From Legionella sp. PC997 (GTDB lineage Bacteria; Pseudomonadota; Gammaproteobacteria; Legionellales; Legionellaceae): 64,000 nucleotides of DNA. The stretch lies in assembly GCF_014109825.1 (NCBI RefSeq), contig NZ_CP059576.1:667001-731000 (forward strand), written 5' to 3'. Positions 9,247 to 16,760 of the stretch are shown here, in pieces. How positions within the stretch are numbered: the stretch's first letter is position 1; the number at the start of each line of letters is the position of its first letter. Below the pieces are notes generated by a model. The model saw only the letters and a list, made by a program, of their open reading frames with translations. It was not told where the DNA came from and searched no databases. A program made the position numbers and the translations under genes.

Positions 9247-9334
9247 CGTCAAATATGGATTATTATTCCGTCCATTATGGATTATAAGTCCGTCTAATAT
9301 GGAATATAACCTCGTCCAAAATGGAATGTAAATG
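9247..9334 (+). repeat. Four tandem 22-bp iterons
   Basis: Four head-to-tail units of exactly 22 bp start at 9247, 9269, 9291 and 9313. Each begins CGTC and contains A(A/T)(T/A)ATGGA(A/T)T followed by a less conserved A/T tail. The regular period of about two helix turns puts all copies on one DNA face, as in replication-initiator or partition sites. They lie 473 bp before the AlpA-like gene. Confidence 0.75.
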
Positions 9335-9375
9335 AATTTTGTTCATTAGCGTTTGTAGACTTATAAAAAATGCTT

Positions 9376-9399
9376 GGGACCAAGGGGACAAGTGGGGCA
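9376..9399 (+). repeat. Left arm of a long-range 24-bp inverted repeat
   Basis: GGGACCAAGGGGACAAGTGG plus the next four bases match the reverse complement of 12817-12840 at 21 of 24 positions. The two arms enclose the AlpA, DUF927, oriT and TraK-like block. Related GGGAC-rich sequence recurs near 9448. Confidence 0.6.
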
Positions 9400-9806
9400 T
9401 CCATGTCATTACTGGGCTAGACACGTCCCTAACTTATTTTGCAGCGCTGGGACGTATGGGACACAGATAAATCTAATAATACCAAAAGTTATGATAAATT
9501 CGCGATTCGCGAATTGCGAATTTATGACATGTTATATTTCATTTTTAGTATCAATATCCTTCGATAACACATCTTTGAAATTGATCTTTTGTGCTTGACA
9601 TTCTTTGAGGGAATACGAGATACTTTTTCCAAGCTTAAGGAGTAAGCCCGATGTTCCAACAAAATGTAGGCAGTTGGAAGTCAAAGGATTAGGAGAAAAG
9701 AATATCAATCAATTGTCCATGGTGATACTGGATGATGCGTTGAGTTCTGTTCAAGGAAGATACATCTCGGCATTTGGCTGAGGAGTAAACAATTGAGGAA
9801 TTTCCT

Positions 9807-10082
9807 ATGACTTTAAAAAAACCATCCCGTTTACATCTATTAAACGAATTTGAATCTGCGCCACATTCTGCGCTTTTTAATCAACAAACGATCGCTGCAG
9901 TTTTAAGCTGCTCCACCCAGTTACTTGAACGTAACCGCTGGGCGGGTGGTGGTGTTCCCTATTTAAAAATTGGTCGCAAGGTGTTGTACCGAAAAAGCGA
10001 TGTGTTGAATTTTCTCCAACAACAAAAAATTTACTACTCAACCAGTGACGAAGGTCAGTTACCGCTTGTTGAGAGCGCATAA
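9807..10082 (+). CDS. AlpA/excisionase-type helix-turn-helix protein
   Basis: A 91-aa protein with a MerR-like winged helix: FNQQTIAAVLSCSTQLLERN forms the helix-turn-helix and WAGGGVPYLKIGRKVLYRKS the wing typical of AlpA and excisionase proteins. Such proteins control integrase expression or help excision. GAGG precedes its ATG at good distance. It lies 65 bp before the DUF927 gene on the same strand, the usual partner order in integrated islands, so the two probably form one unit. Confidence 0.85.
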   Translation: MTLKKPSRLHLLNEFESAPHSALFNQQTIAAVLSCSTQLLERNRWAGGGVPYLKIGRKVLYRKSDVLNFLQQQKIYYSTSDEGQLPLVESA

Positions 10083-10147
10083 ATTTAAAATTCGTCAGAA
10101 TGAATTGGATTCATTCCGATGGTTGACTGTTGCTTGGAGAATAATCT

Positions 10148-11899
10148 ATGTCACAAAATCATGTTATTGAATTAGCCAATACACTAAAGCAGCGCCCAAT
10201 TGTATGCGACTATGCCGGTGGTCGCTTTCGGTTAACTAATGAGGGGCTAACCTTTATCGGTATTGATAAGGATGGCACTCCTTTATCACCACGGTGGATA
10301 TGTGCACCATTGCATGTCATTGCCAAAACTCGAGATGCTCGGAGCGGTGAATGGGGTCGTTTGCTGGAATGGCAGGATGATGATGGGGTAACTCATCAGT
10401 GGGCGATGCCATTGGCTTTGTTGCAAGGTGATGCCTCTGATGTGAGGCGGGAACTGGCAAGATTGGGATTGAGCATTTCTCCCAATAGGACTGCTCGCGA
10501 TTTATTAGCCTCCTATTTACAGGTTTATCCAGTAGACGCTCGCACACGTTGTGTTGATAAACTGGGTTGGTATGGGGATGTCTTTGTAACAGCTTTTCAA
10601 TGCATCGGGAACTCAACAGAAAAAATTGTATTCCAAAATACCAATGCCATTGAGCCGGCTGTATCCGTTAAGGGCAGTGTTGAAGAATGGCGTGACTCAA
10701 TAGGTCGTCTGGCTTCCGGCAACTCAAGACTGGTATTTGCCATCTCGGTAGCACTTGCTCCAGTTCTGGCAAAGATTGTTGGCGAAGATTCAGGAGGCTT
10801 TCATTTCAGAGGGGCATCTTCATCAGGCAAAAGCACTGCATTGAGCTTAGCTGCCTCTGTTTGGGGAAACCCACAATCTTATTGCCGTTTATGGCGCAGC
10901 ACCACCAATGGGCTTGAAGGCTTGGCTGCATTACACAATGATGGCTTGCTCATTCTTGACGAACTCAGTCAAATGGATCCCAGAGAAGCAGGGGAGGCGG
11001 CTTATTTATTAGCCAATGGCCAGGGAAAAACACGCGCCTCTCGTACTGGCACAGTTAGGCAATCCTCCCGATGGTCGCTATTTTTCTTATCTGCTGGTGA
11101 AGAGTCTTTGACAGCACTCATGGCAAAATCAGGACAGCGCATTAACGCAGGTCAGGAAATCAGGCTTGCTGATATTGAAGCCGATGCAGGTTGTCAGATG
11201 GGGATCTTTGAAACAATTAACGATCAACTAAGCCCAGCTAGTATGGCATTATCTCTTAAGAAATACAGCAGCCAATACCATGGCGCAATCGGTATGGCGT
11301 GGTTGAATAAAGTAGTTGCCAACCGACAAACAATCAGCCGATATATCACCGATACCATTCAAACCTTTGTTGATGCAGTCATTCAGCCCGATGCAACAGG
11401 TCAGATAATCCGAGTTGCCAGACGCTTTGCATTAGTTGCTGCTGCGGGAGAACTAGCTAGTCAATTTGGTCTGACAGGTTGGCAAAAAGGCGAATCTTTC
11501 AATGCTGCGAAGACTTGCTTTATTGCATGGCTGGATGCTTTTGGGATTGATGGCCAGCGCGAAGATCGCGTCATTATGGCGCAGGTACGCGCATTCTTTG
11601 AATCTCATGGTGCCAGCCGTTTTGATAATGCCAACTCACCCAACAATGACAAGATTCTCAACCGAGCAGGATTTTATCATACCGATGGCGAAGGATTTCG
11701 AATCTATATGGTGTTAACTGAGACGTACAAAAATGAACTGTGCAAAGGCTTTGATCAACGCACCGTAACCAGAGTTTTATTACAAGCCGGGTGGCTGAAA
11801 CCCGCATCTGATGGCAAAACCTCACACAAGCCAAGAATCAAAGGAGTTGGAACTCCAAGATTGTATGTTTTTACAGGTAAGATTTGGGGAGGTGAATAA
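10148..11899 (+). CDS. DUF927-domain helicase/primase-like ATPase
   Basis: A 583-aa protein. The DUF927 core (about 90-400) has a P loop in FRGASSSGKSTALSLAASVW, a Walker B segment LLILDELSQMD, and the downstream GKTRASRTGTVRQSSRWSL. The C-terminal ~180 residues include a winged-helix-like segment ending in VFTGKIWGGE. DUF927 proteins are DnaB/RecA-like ATPases found in plasmids and islands, usually interpreted as replication helicases. Together with the upstream iterons this suggests that the excised element can replicate, which is inference. Its ATG is preceded by TTGGAG. The oriT begins only 25 bp after its stop. Confidence 0.85.
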   Translation: MSQNHVIELANTLKQRPIVCDYAGGRFRLTNEGLTFIGIDKDGTPLSPRWICAPLHVIAKTRDARSGEWGRLLEWQDDDGVTHQWAMPLALLQGDASDVRRELARLGLSISPNRTARDLLASYLQVYPVDARTRCVDKLGWYGDVFVTAFQCIGNSTEKIVFQNTNAIEPAVSVKGSVEEWRDSIGRLASGNSRLVFAISVALAPVLAKIVGEDSGGFHFRGASSSGKSTALSLAASVWGNPQSYCRLWRSTTNGLEGLAALHNDGLLILDELSQMDPREAGEAAYLLANGQGKTRASRTGTVRQSSRWSLFFLSAGEESLTALMAKSGQRINAGQEIRLADIEADAGCQMGIFETINDQLSPASMALSLKKYSSQYHGAIGMAWLNKVVANRQTISRYITDTIQTFVDAVIQPDATGQIIRVARRFALVAAAGELASQFGLTGWQKGESFNAAKTCFIAWLDAFGIDGQREDRVIMAQVRAFFESHGASRFDNANSPNNDKILNRAGFYHTDGEGFRIYMVLTETYKNELCKGFDQRTVTRVLLQAGWLKPASDGKTSHKPRIKGVGTPRLYVFTGKIWGGE

Positions 11900-11924
11900 A
11901 AATTGACTATACCACCGGTTTTTA

Positions 11925-12007
11925 CGTTGAGCACCGAAGGTGCGAATAAGACTCGTGAAGTTTGGTAACCAGCTCGCTGGTTAGCTAACTTCACCTATCT
12001 TGCCCTG
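11925..12007 (+). other. oriT: IncP/RP4-type origin of transfer (oriT)
   Basis: It carries the RP4 oriT hallmarks in order: GTTGAGCACCGAAGGTGCGA (a small hairpin then AATAAG), an imperfect inverted repeat around AACCAGCTCGCTGGTT that corresponds to the TraJ site, and CTTCACCTATCTTGCCCTG, which matches the RP4 nick region CACCTATCCTG/CCC. The nick is predicted between 12002 and 12003 on this strand. Compared with the ICE oriT at 44564-44646 (reverse strand) it differs at only 4 of 83 bases, none in the nick region. Confidence 0.9.
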
Positions 12008-12194
12008 TATTTTGAAATTTATTTTGGAACCGTATTTTGGTAATTATTCGTAATTGTTCGTTATATAACGATTAATAATGAAAATAATCATGAATAAACG
12101 GAAATAAATAATAAATTACCGAAAATTACCAAAAAGGGCTTTGTCAGTGACCGAAAGTGTCGACAATAAATAGAAATAAACATAACTACTCACC

Positions 12195-12276
12195 CCTACG
12201 CCCCGCTGCTTGTCAGCGGGGTCCAGAGTTCTTAAGTAGATCGCATGGATCCCGCTGACAAGCAGCGGGAGGTAGG
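12195..12276. repeat. Facing pair of GC-rich palindromes (REP-like)
   Basis: CCCCGCTGCTTGTCAGCGGGG at 12201-12221 is itself a hairpin; its inverted copy is CCCGCTGACAAGCAGCGGG at 12250-12268, and the similarity runs outward to CCTACG and GGTAGG. The pair lies between oriT and the TraK-like gene. It resembles dispersed REP-type repeats and could also form a terminator-like structure. Confidence 0.75.
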
Positions 12277-12349
12277 CAGAGAGGAGGGCAGTTACAAACA
12301 AACTATAAAACTCAAAGGATTGGATAACCAGTAATATGGAGAGAAAACA

Positions 12350-12715
12350 ATGAAAAAATCCTTAGTAGGAAACATAACATCTTCTAAACAAAGCAAACAA
12401 ACAACAAACGCCAGAAAACATAAAGTGGAATTCCTGGCTATGCGTCAAAACATTTCTGAGGCCTTGGAAAAAGGCTGGTCGATAACCATCATATGGAAAA
12501 CGCTTAGGGATGAGGGAAGCTTCACAGCAACTTACAATACGTTCAGGTTATACGTATTGAGATACTTGTATGGTCAAAAGTCAGGGTGTCCACAAAAGGA
12601 AGTCAACGATCAGCAACCAAAGAGACTGGCCGTAAATCAGGACAAAGAGAAAAAACCAACTGCTAAGCCTTCATTTACCTTTAATCCAAAACCCAATTTA
12701 AAGGAACTTTTATGA
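12350..12715 (+). CDS. traK: TraK-like oriT-binding protein of the mobilizable element
   Basis: A 121-aa basic protein homologous to the ICE TraK at 43990-44316. Shared features are a Lys/Arg-rich start, KVEFLAMRQNISEALEKGWS, IWKTLRDEG, YNTFRLYVLRYL and the ending FTFNPKPNLKELL (ICE: FTFNPIPNPKELL). IncP TraK binds and bends oriT DNA. As in the ICE it lies downstream of the nick side of oriT, reading away from it. The stop overlaps an ATG of a 14-codon frame (MIEWIFIDGYSF), possibly the stub of a lost traL. GGAGAG precedes the start. Confidence 0.85.
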   Translation: MKKSLVGNITSSKQSKQTTNARKHKVEFLAMRQNISEALEKGWSITIIWKTLRDEGSFTATYNTFRLYVLRYLYGQKSGCPQKEVNDQQPKRLAVNQDKEKKPTAKPSFTFNPKPNLKELL

Positions 12716-13025
12716 TTGAATGGATTTTTATTGATGGATATAGTTTCCAATAAGTCCCACATGCCCCACCTTCATGGCAAAGGGTGGGGACGGCTAAAAC
12801 CTAGTAGTAACGCACCTGCCCCAGTTGTCCCTTTTGTCCCCGAAATATTGGCTAACATGTTTATGTGAATTTATTTTTTGATGATATATGTTAATCCATC
12901 AAGTCAGACCTCATTGATTTCTCTCATAAGTCTATCAGTTATCGTGAACGAAAATAGAGTCTGAATATTAACCTATATGTTGTATGCTAAACTGAAATAA
13001 GTTAAGGAAAAATTGGAGTATACGT
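12716..13025. other. Intergenic gap holding a hairpin and the right inverted-repeat arm
   Basis: Contains a 14-codon stub after traK, a CCCCACC/GGTGGGG hairpin near 12764-12788 that could stop transcription, and the 24-bp repeat arm at 12817-12840. TATGCT near 12980 is a possible -10 box for the next gene. No gene is seen. Confidence 0.5.
12817..12840 (-). repeat. Right arm of the long-range 24-bp inverted repeat
   Basis: TGCCCCAGTTGTCCCTTTTG plus four bases, the reverse complement of 9376-9399 at 21 of 24 positions. It closes the block holding the regulator, helicase, oriT and traK, after which the cargo begins. Confidence 0.6.
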
Positions 13026-13436
13026 ATGGAAACGCTAAAAGAGATTTTTACCCATCTAGAATTCTTAGGATATGAGATTAAAGATGGTTCTAACGATGAC
13101 GGTGGCTCGAAATACTATTTGGCGCTTCATCCCAATTTGAATAATCAACTTATTTTAGAAGTACGACCGAATTTTATTACTTTTCTTGGTAGGTCTACAT
13201 CTAGCAAACCAATATCAATAGAGATGATTAAGTATATAAATACTGCCAATGTATCCATGTTTATTTCTAATGCATACTATGAGAAGTCAGAAGAGGATAA
13301 AACAATAATAACTTTTAAGGCAACCTATATTGGGAACTATTCAAAACAGCTATTTGGCCAATTTTGTAATTTTTTAGAAGAAGATCAACATATATTTAAA
13401 TCCCTAGAACATTTTGATGAATTATTCGTTAATTAA
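13026..13436 (+). CDS. Unrecognised small protein, YbjN-like in pattern
   Basis: A 136-aa acidic soluble protein with no signal peptide. A leading helix (METLKEIFTHLEFLGYEI) is followed by alternating short strands (YYLALHP, QLILEVRP, ITFLGRS), a helix with MIKYINTANVSMFIS, another strand and a C-terminal helix ending in HFDELFVN. The order resembles YbjN or secretion-chaperone-like folds, but I do not claim membership. GGAG precedes the ATG. It lies 72 bp before the TIR/deoxyribosyltransferase-like gene on the same strand and may be its partner. Confidence 0.65.
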   Translation: METLKEIFTHLEFLGYEIKDGSNDDGGSKYYLALHPNLNNQLILEVRPNFITFLGRSTSSKPISIEMIKYINTANVSMFISNAYYEKSEEDKTIITFKATYIGNYSKQLFGQFCNFLEEDQHIFKSLEHFDELFVN

Positions 13437-13508
13437 TTTAACACAAGAAAATTATAGCTTGATGAAGAGAGGCGCGTTCCACTAAGTGGTTAATAAAGGG
13501 AGGATAGT

Positions 13509-14348
13509 TTGTTCAATTTAATCGTTAGCCAAAGTGGATGGGGGAAAGGACGTGACATGTTCCCTAGCAGCAGGATTTTTGAATATACTGAACCGTCGTT
13601 GGAAAATAGATTTAAACCTGGAGGCCAGCTTGATTTGGTGGCACTAGCAAAGCTGCCAACTGTCTTTGTTCAGGAGATGTTTGGAGAAGGTGAGCAAATT
13701 GCTAGAGTTGGAGGGATTATTCGCGCGTACATATCTAGGCAAGATTTGGCACTTGAGTATTTCTTCTATCCAGATATTCCGCCTATTCTAAATCGAGACC
13801 TTCAGAATTTTGCATCCGAACTTGGAATTATTGATTTCCAGTTCTCGAGAACTCATTGGTCTGTTAAGGACGTTGATTTGTACCGCGTGCTGCTTGGCAA
13901 TTTGAAGCAACGCCGGAGTCGGCCGACTGTTTTTCAAATCTCTGATCCTGAGGTCATTGAACCAAAGCTTATTTCAGCCATGATGCCGTTTCACCCAAAC
14001 TTTATGCCGGTCTACAAAACACTTCAAGGTGTAGCTAATGCCTTGGGTCTGAATTGTCGTCGGGCCGACGATATTTGGGAGAATCCGGCCGTAATTCAAG
14101 ATGTGGTGTCTCTTATTGACCGTTCCAAAGTTATTATTTGCGATTGCTCAAGCCGCAATCCCAATGTGTTTTACGAGATTGGAATTGCTCATGCCCTTGG
14201 CCGAGAGGTAATTCTGATTACGCAATCAGTTGAAGATATTCCTTTCGACTTGAGGCATCTTCGCTATGTGCATTATTTAAATAATACTGAGGGTCGCAAA
14301 AAATTGGCAGAGGTTCTCCAGCCTCGACTGGAAACCTTGTTTGTATGA
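13509..14348 (+). CDS. Nucleoside-deoxyribosyltransferase/TIR-like domain protein, possible defence effector
   Basis: A 279-aa soluble protein. The N-terminal half (about 1-150) is a conserved all-beta-looking segment with WGKGRDMFPSSRIFEYTEPS and RTHWSVKDVDLYRVLL. The C-terminal half is Rossmann-like: SAMMPFHPNFMPVYKTLQGV, CRRADDIWENPAVIQDVVSL, VIICDCSSRNPNVFYEIGIA, GREVILITQSVEDIPFDLRH. The Asp-x-x-x-x-NPNVFYEIG signature with its Glu is typical of deoxyribosyltransferase-related domains, which lie close to TIR/SLOG nucleotide-processing folds. Cleavage of a nucleotide or NAD is therefore plausible but unproven. TTG start at 13509 is chosen because GGGAGG lies six bases upstream. It is cargo next to the oriT module. 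Confidence 0.75.
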   Translation: MFNLIVSQSGWGKGRDMFPSSRIFEYTEPSLENRFKPGGQLDLVALAKLPTVFVQEMFGEGEQIARVGGIIRAYISRQDLALEYFFYPDIPPILNRDLQNFASELGIIDFQFSRTHWSVKDVDLYRVLLGNLKQRRSRPTVFQISDPEVIEPKLISAMMPFHPNFMPVYKTLQGVANALGLNCRRADDIWENPAVIQDVVSLIDRSKVIICDCSSRNPNVFYEIGIAHALGREVILITQSVEDIPFDLRHLRYVHYLNNTEGRKKLAEVLQPRLETLFV

Positions 14349-14456
14349 GTCCGCCGATGTATCCCCCTTTTTGTTGCCCAATAATCTATGCACATACGAA
14401 AAACGTAATATGGAGCGTTTTCCAGAAGAATTGGCTCTACCCCAACAAACACCCGT

Positions 14457-14535
14457 GGGGTCAGGCCTTGAATTTTGAATTACAACCACGTGCCAATAAA
14501 AAACCGGTACAATTCACAATTCAAGGCCTGACCCC
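14457..14535. repeat. REP-like inverted repeat
   Basis: GGGGTCAGGCCTTGAATTTT-GAATT at 14457-14481 faces its reverse complement at 14511-14535 (24/25 match). GGGGTCAGG...TTGAATT palindromes are dispersed in many bacterial genomes, often mobilized by REP-associated transposases. It lies between two convergent genes and may also end their transcripts. The rest of the 14349-14637 gap holds nothing else I can name. Confidence 0.75.
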
Positions 14536-14637
14536 ATTGATGTGTTAGTGCTGAATATGTTCATTTTACTGGGTAAAATTAAGAGTGGTTTTCTGCGTCA
14601 CTGCACAGATTGCAGTGGCGCAGGAATAAAAATAGTA

Positions 14638-16263
14638 TTATTTGTTTTCTAAAAAATGATTGCTAAGTTGATCTAATATTTGGCTAGTTCTATTCAGGAT
14701 ATTTTTAAAAGAAGTGATAAAGTTGGATGGTTTTATCTCGAGTTTTTCAATTGCTTTTGTATAATTTTTCCCTTTTCTATGTCCTACACCTGTTGACCGA
14801 ACATTATATAAATTTTTTAAAAAATCAATTATATTTTGTGCGTCTAGATGGTTATTTTCCTTTAAAAAGATATTGAAAAGGCCAATACCCTTTTCGTCAT
14901 TATACTTATTAATGTTTTTTTTGATTTCCTCGACATTTATAGAATCTATTATAACTTTGCAAAGTGAAAGTATTTGATTATCAAATTCAGCTTGTTCATT
15001 TTTCATCGGTACTCTTAAAGATTGGAAATTGTGCTCATCATTTGGCGAAAGGGGCAAAAAAAGATTCCATTTAAATTTTTTCAGCCAACTATTTTGAAAA
15101 GTAATAAATTTATTTTTAAAGATTAAATCTTCGGATGAAGGGGGAGTGAATTCGGCTAGTATACTTCTTTTAAAATATGTTTCACTTATAGTTCCATCAG
15201 GAGCCACATTATAACTTTTCCAGTAAATTTGTTCTTTTTCAGGAAGGTCTCGTCCAAGATCTCCTAGGTACACAACTATATACTCATTATGATTGTTGTC
15301 TATTCTTAAGCTCCATACACCACAGCATGATAAATGATTATCATCTATCTGATAAAGTGATGGATTGTTATAATATTTTGATAAGACATCTCGTTTAAAA
15401 AATACTGGTGTTAGATAATGCGGGGAATCTAACGTGTTTTTGTCGAGATTATTTCTTAGTTTATTGGGGTTGGAAGTGAAAAAAGTTGGATGACCAGCCT
15501 CATCTTCATTAATTATAAAATCTTGATATTCTTTAACTGAGGGATTTATTTGTTTTAATTTATTGAAGTCTCCACAGGGGATTAATTTTTTGCCCATTAA
15601 ATGACCAAATGAATTGAACTTCAAAGAGCCATCAAATTCATTTGCTCCTCTACTGTACCGAAGATTGTCAGTTTTTAAGTCTTTTTCAAATTGAAGCCAG
15701 TCTATTTGGCTAATACTCTCTACATTTGACATAATTGTAATGTCAAAAAATATCATTAGATCCAATTGCTTTGCAGATATAAAATCAAGTAAAAACTTCT
15801 TCTTAATTTTAATCTCACTGTCACTATATTTTATAACCTCTATTTCTTCTCCTTCATCAACGGAAACATATCTATTATTCTCTCTATCGTTATAAAGGTT
15901 ATGAAACAGTATGATTTCCTCAGCCATTTCTGGATAATTTTCTTTAACGCCGTGAAAGCTTCTGAGCCTTACCAAAGGCTCACAACTTGATGTGTTTGTA
16001 TAGTAATGAATTTCTGGTTGACTATTTTCATAAGTAGTTATAAAACCAGGAACAGCTTGATCCCAACAAAGGTCCCAGTCTGTGTGGTCTAGCATTTGTT
16101 TACTATCTACTTTTGGAACCAAAGCACTATAAATTGCTTCTGATATTTCTAAGTTTTCACTATCTTTGACTTTATATTTATAAATAGTAATCCAGGCTTC
16201 ATTACCAAGTTTATTTTTTATGTAGCTTATCCAATCTTCGAAATAGTATTTATCTATGTTCAT
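14638..16263 (-). CDS. Large unrecognised cargo protein with a possible C-terminal HEPN-type motif
   Basis: A 541-aa acidic protein without signal peptide or membrane segments, very AT-rich. I do not recognise the N-terminal ~430 residues (HTDWDLCWDQAVPGF, SFGHLMGKKLIPCGD, GVWSLRIDNNHNEYIVVYLG). The last ~110 residues are helical and contain LYNVRSTGVGHRKGKNY, an R-x5-H arrangement such as HEPN nuclease-like domains use, flanked by long helices. One motif is weak evidence. ATG 16263 is chosen over GTG 16284 because AGGGA lies at good distance before it. It faces the NDT/TIR-like gene convergently and borders the attachment site, a typical place for accessory or defence cargo. Confidence 0.65.
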   Translation of the reverse strand: MNIDKYYFEDWISYIKNKLGNEAWITIYKYKVKDSENLEISEAIYSALVPKVDSKQMLDHTDWDLCWDQAVPGFITTYENSQPEIHYYTNTSSCEPLVRLRSFHGVKENYPEMAEEIILFHNLYNDRENNRYVSVDEGEEIEVIKYSDSEIKIKKKFLLDFISAKQLDLMIFFDITIMSNVESISQIDWLQFEKDLKTDNLRYSRGANEFDGSLKFNSFGHLMGKKLIPCGDFNKLKQINPSVKEYQDFIINEDEAGHPTFFTSNPNKLRNNLDKNTLDSPHYLTPVFFKRDVLSKYYNNPSLYQIDDNHLSCCGVWSLRIDNNHNEYIVVYLGDLGRDLPEKEQIYWKSYNVAPDGTISETYFKRSILAEFTPPSSEDLIFKNKFITFQNSWLKKFKWNLFLPLSPNDEHNFQSLRVPMKNEQAEFDNQILSLCKVIIDSINVEEIKKNINKYNDEKGIGLFNIFLKENNHLDAQNIIDFLKNLYNVRSTGVGHRKGKNYTKAIEKLEIKPSNFITSFKNILNRTSQILDQLSNHFLENK

Positions 16264-16502
16264 TATGTTTCCCTGGTTAAACACTTCAACATTAAAATAA
16301 CGATATAAGGTAGAGGATGCTTCAAGAAAGATTGATCATTTTACTTAACAAGCAGCTATCTGTGAAATATAAATGAGCAATGTGTTTTGAAGCATTTCCA
16401 AATTTAACCCTATAATTAACATATTAAAAAAGTATAGCAAGCGTGGTTCGGCTTCTTGCAACTGCAATTTACTGAGCTAAAAGTGACTTAATTATCCTTT
16501 AA

Positions 16503-16694
16503 AAGAACTTTGCTATTCACGAAAGTCATATTCAGCACCTACATCAATTGGGACTATTAGAGGCTCACTATAATATTGACAAAGATCTAGGTATTCCGGA
16601 GTTTGATAGCATTACAGGTAAGATGAAGTCATCGGGATTTAGTATTACTGAGTTAGGCAAGAGTTTATTAAAATATATCGAGAACCCAATTTAG
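16503..16694 (+). pseudogene. C-terminal fragment of a lost gene
   Basis: An open frame of about 63 codons without a start codon (HLHQLGLLEAHYNIDKDLGI then FSITELGKSLLKYIE) follows an in-frame TAA. The ending resembles the closing segment of small Abi-type/DUF4393 proteins, where a short helix follows an 'IT-LG' turn; this is only a guess. It lies between the 541-aa gene and the right border and looks truncated. The wider 16264-16995 gap otherwise holds the repeat motif, the attachment copy and the AbiEi upstream region. Confidence 0.4.
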
Positions 16695-16695
16695 A

Positions 16696-16718
16696 GTGTC
16701 TACATTGCGTCTACATGA
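16696..16718 (+). repeat. Doubled GTCTACAT motif near the right border
   Basis: GTGTCTACATTGCGTCTACA and three more bases match the motif at 6745-6767 in 21 of 23 positions and the same orientation. It lies 43 bp inside the right attachment copy. Probably an integrase arm site or part of a duplicated attachment region. Confidence 0.5.
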
Positions 16719-16760
16719 CTTTTTCTAACTTTCTAAAAACTACCGTAACTACTTGATTTT

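Larger units (their letters stand above)
8772..9806. other. Gene-poor control region of the small element
   Basis: About 1 kb with no supported gene but much structure: a CATGTTAAGAAAA inverted repeat, four 22-bp iterons and one arm of a long-range inverted repeat. At about 8952-9045 there is a start-less open fragment (DIINQMVAQTNVDMVIHSGG) that looks like gene debris. GAATTCGCGAATCGC-like palindromes occur near 9500 (TTCGCGATTCGCGAATTGCG). This is probably the regulatory and origin-like region for the AlpA/DUF927 genes. Confidence 0.6.
11900..12349. other. oriT-containing intergenic region
   Basis: This gap holds the IncP-like oriT (11925-12007), AT-rich sequence with repeated TAATNATTCGT-like words near 12040-12120, a pair of GC-rich palindromes (12195-12276), and the upstream region of the TraK-like gene with GGAGAG just before its ATG. 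No gene is seen. Confidence 0.75.

Noticed and set aside
9247..9334. CRISPR array
   Set aside because: The 22-bp units abut with no spacers and no cas genes lie nearby; they are iterons.
9374..9598. 74-codon frame in the control region
   Set aside because: Covers the inverted-repeat arm and palindromes; no ribosome site or protein-like composition.
14345..14548. 67-codon frame after the NDT/TIR-like gene
   Set aside because: It runs through both arms of the REP-like inverted repeat and overlaps the upstream stop; not protein-like.
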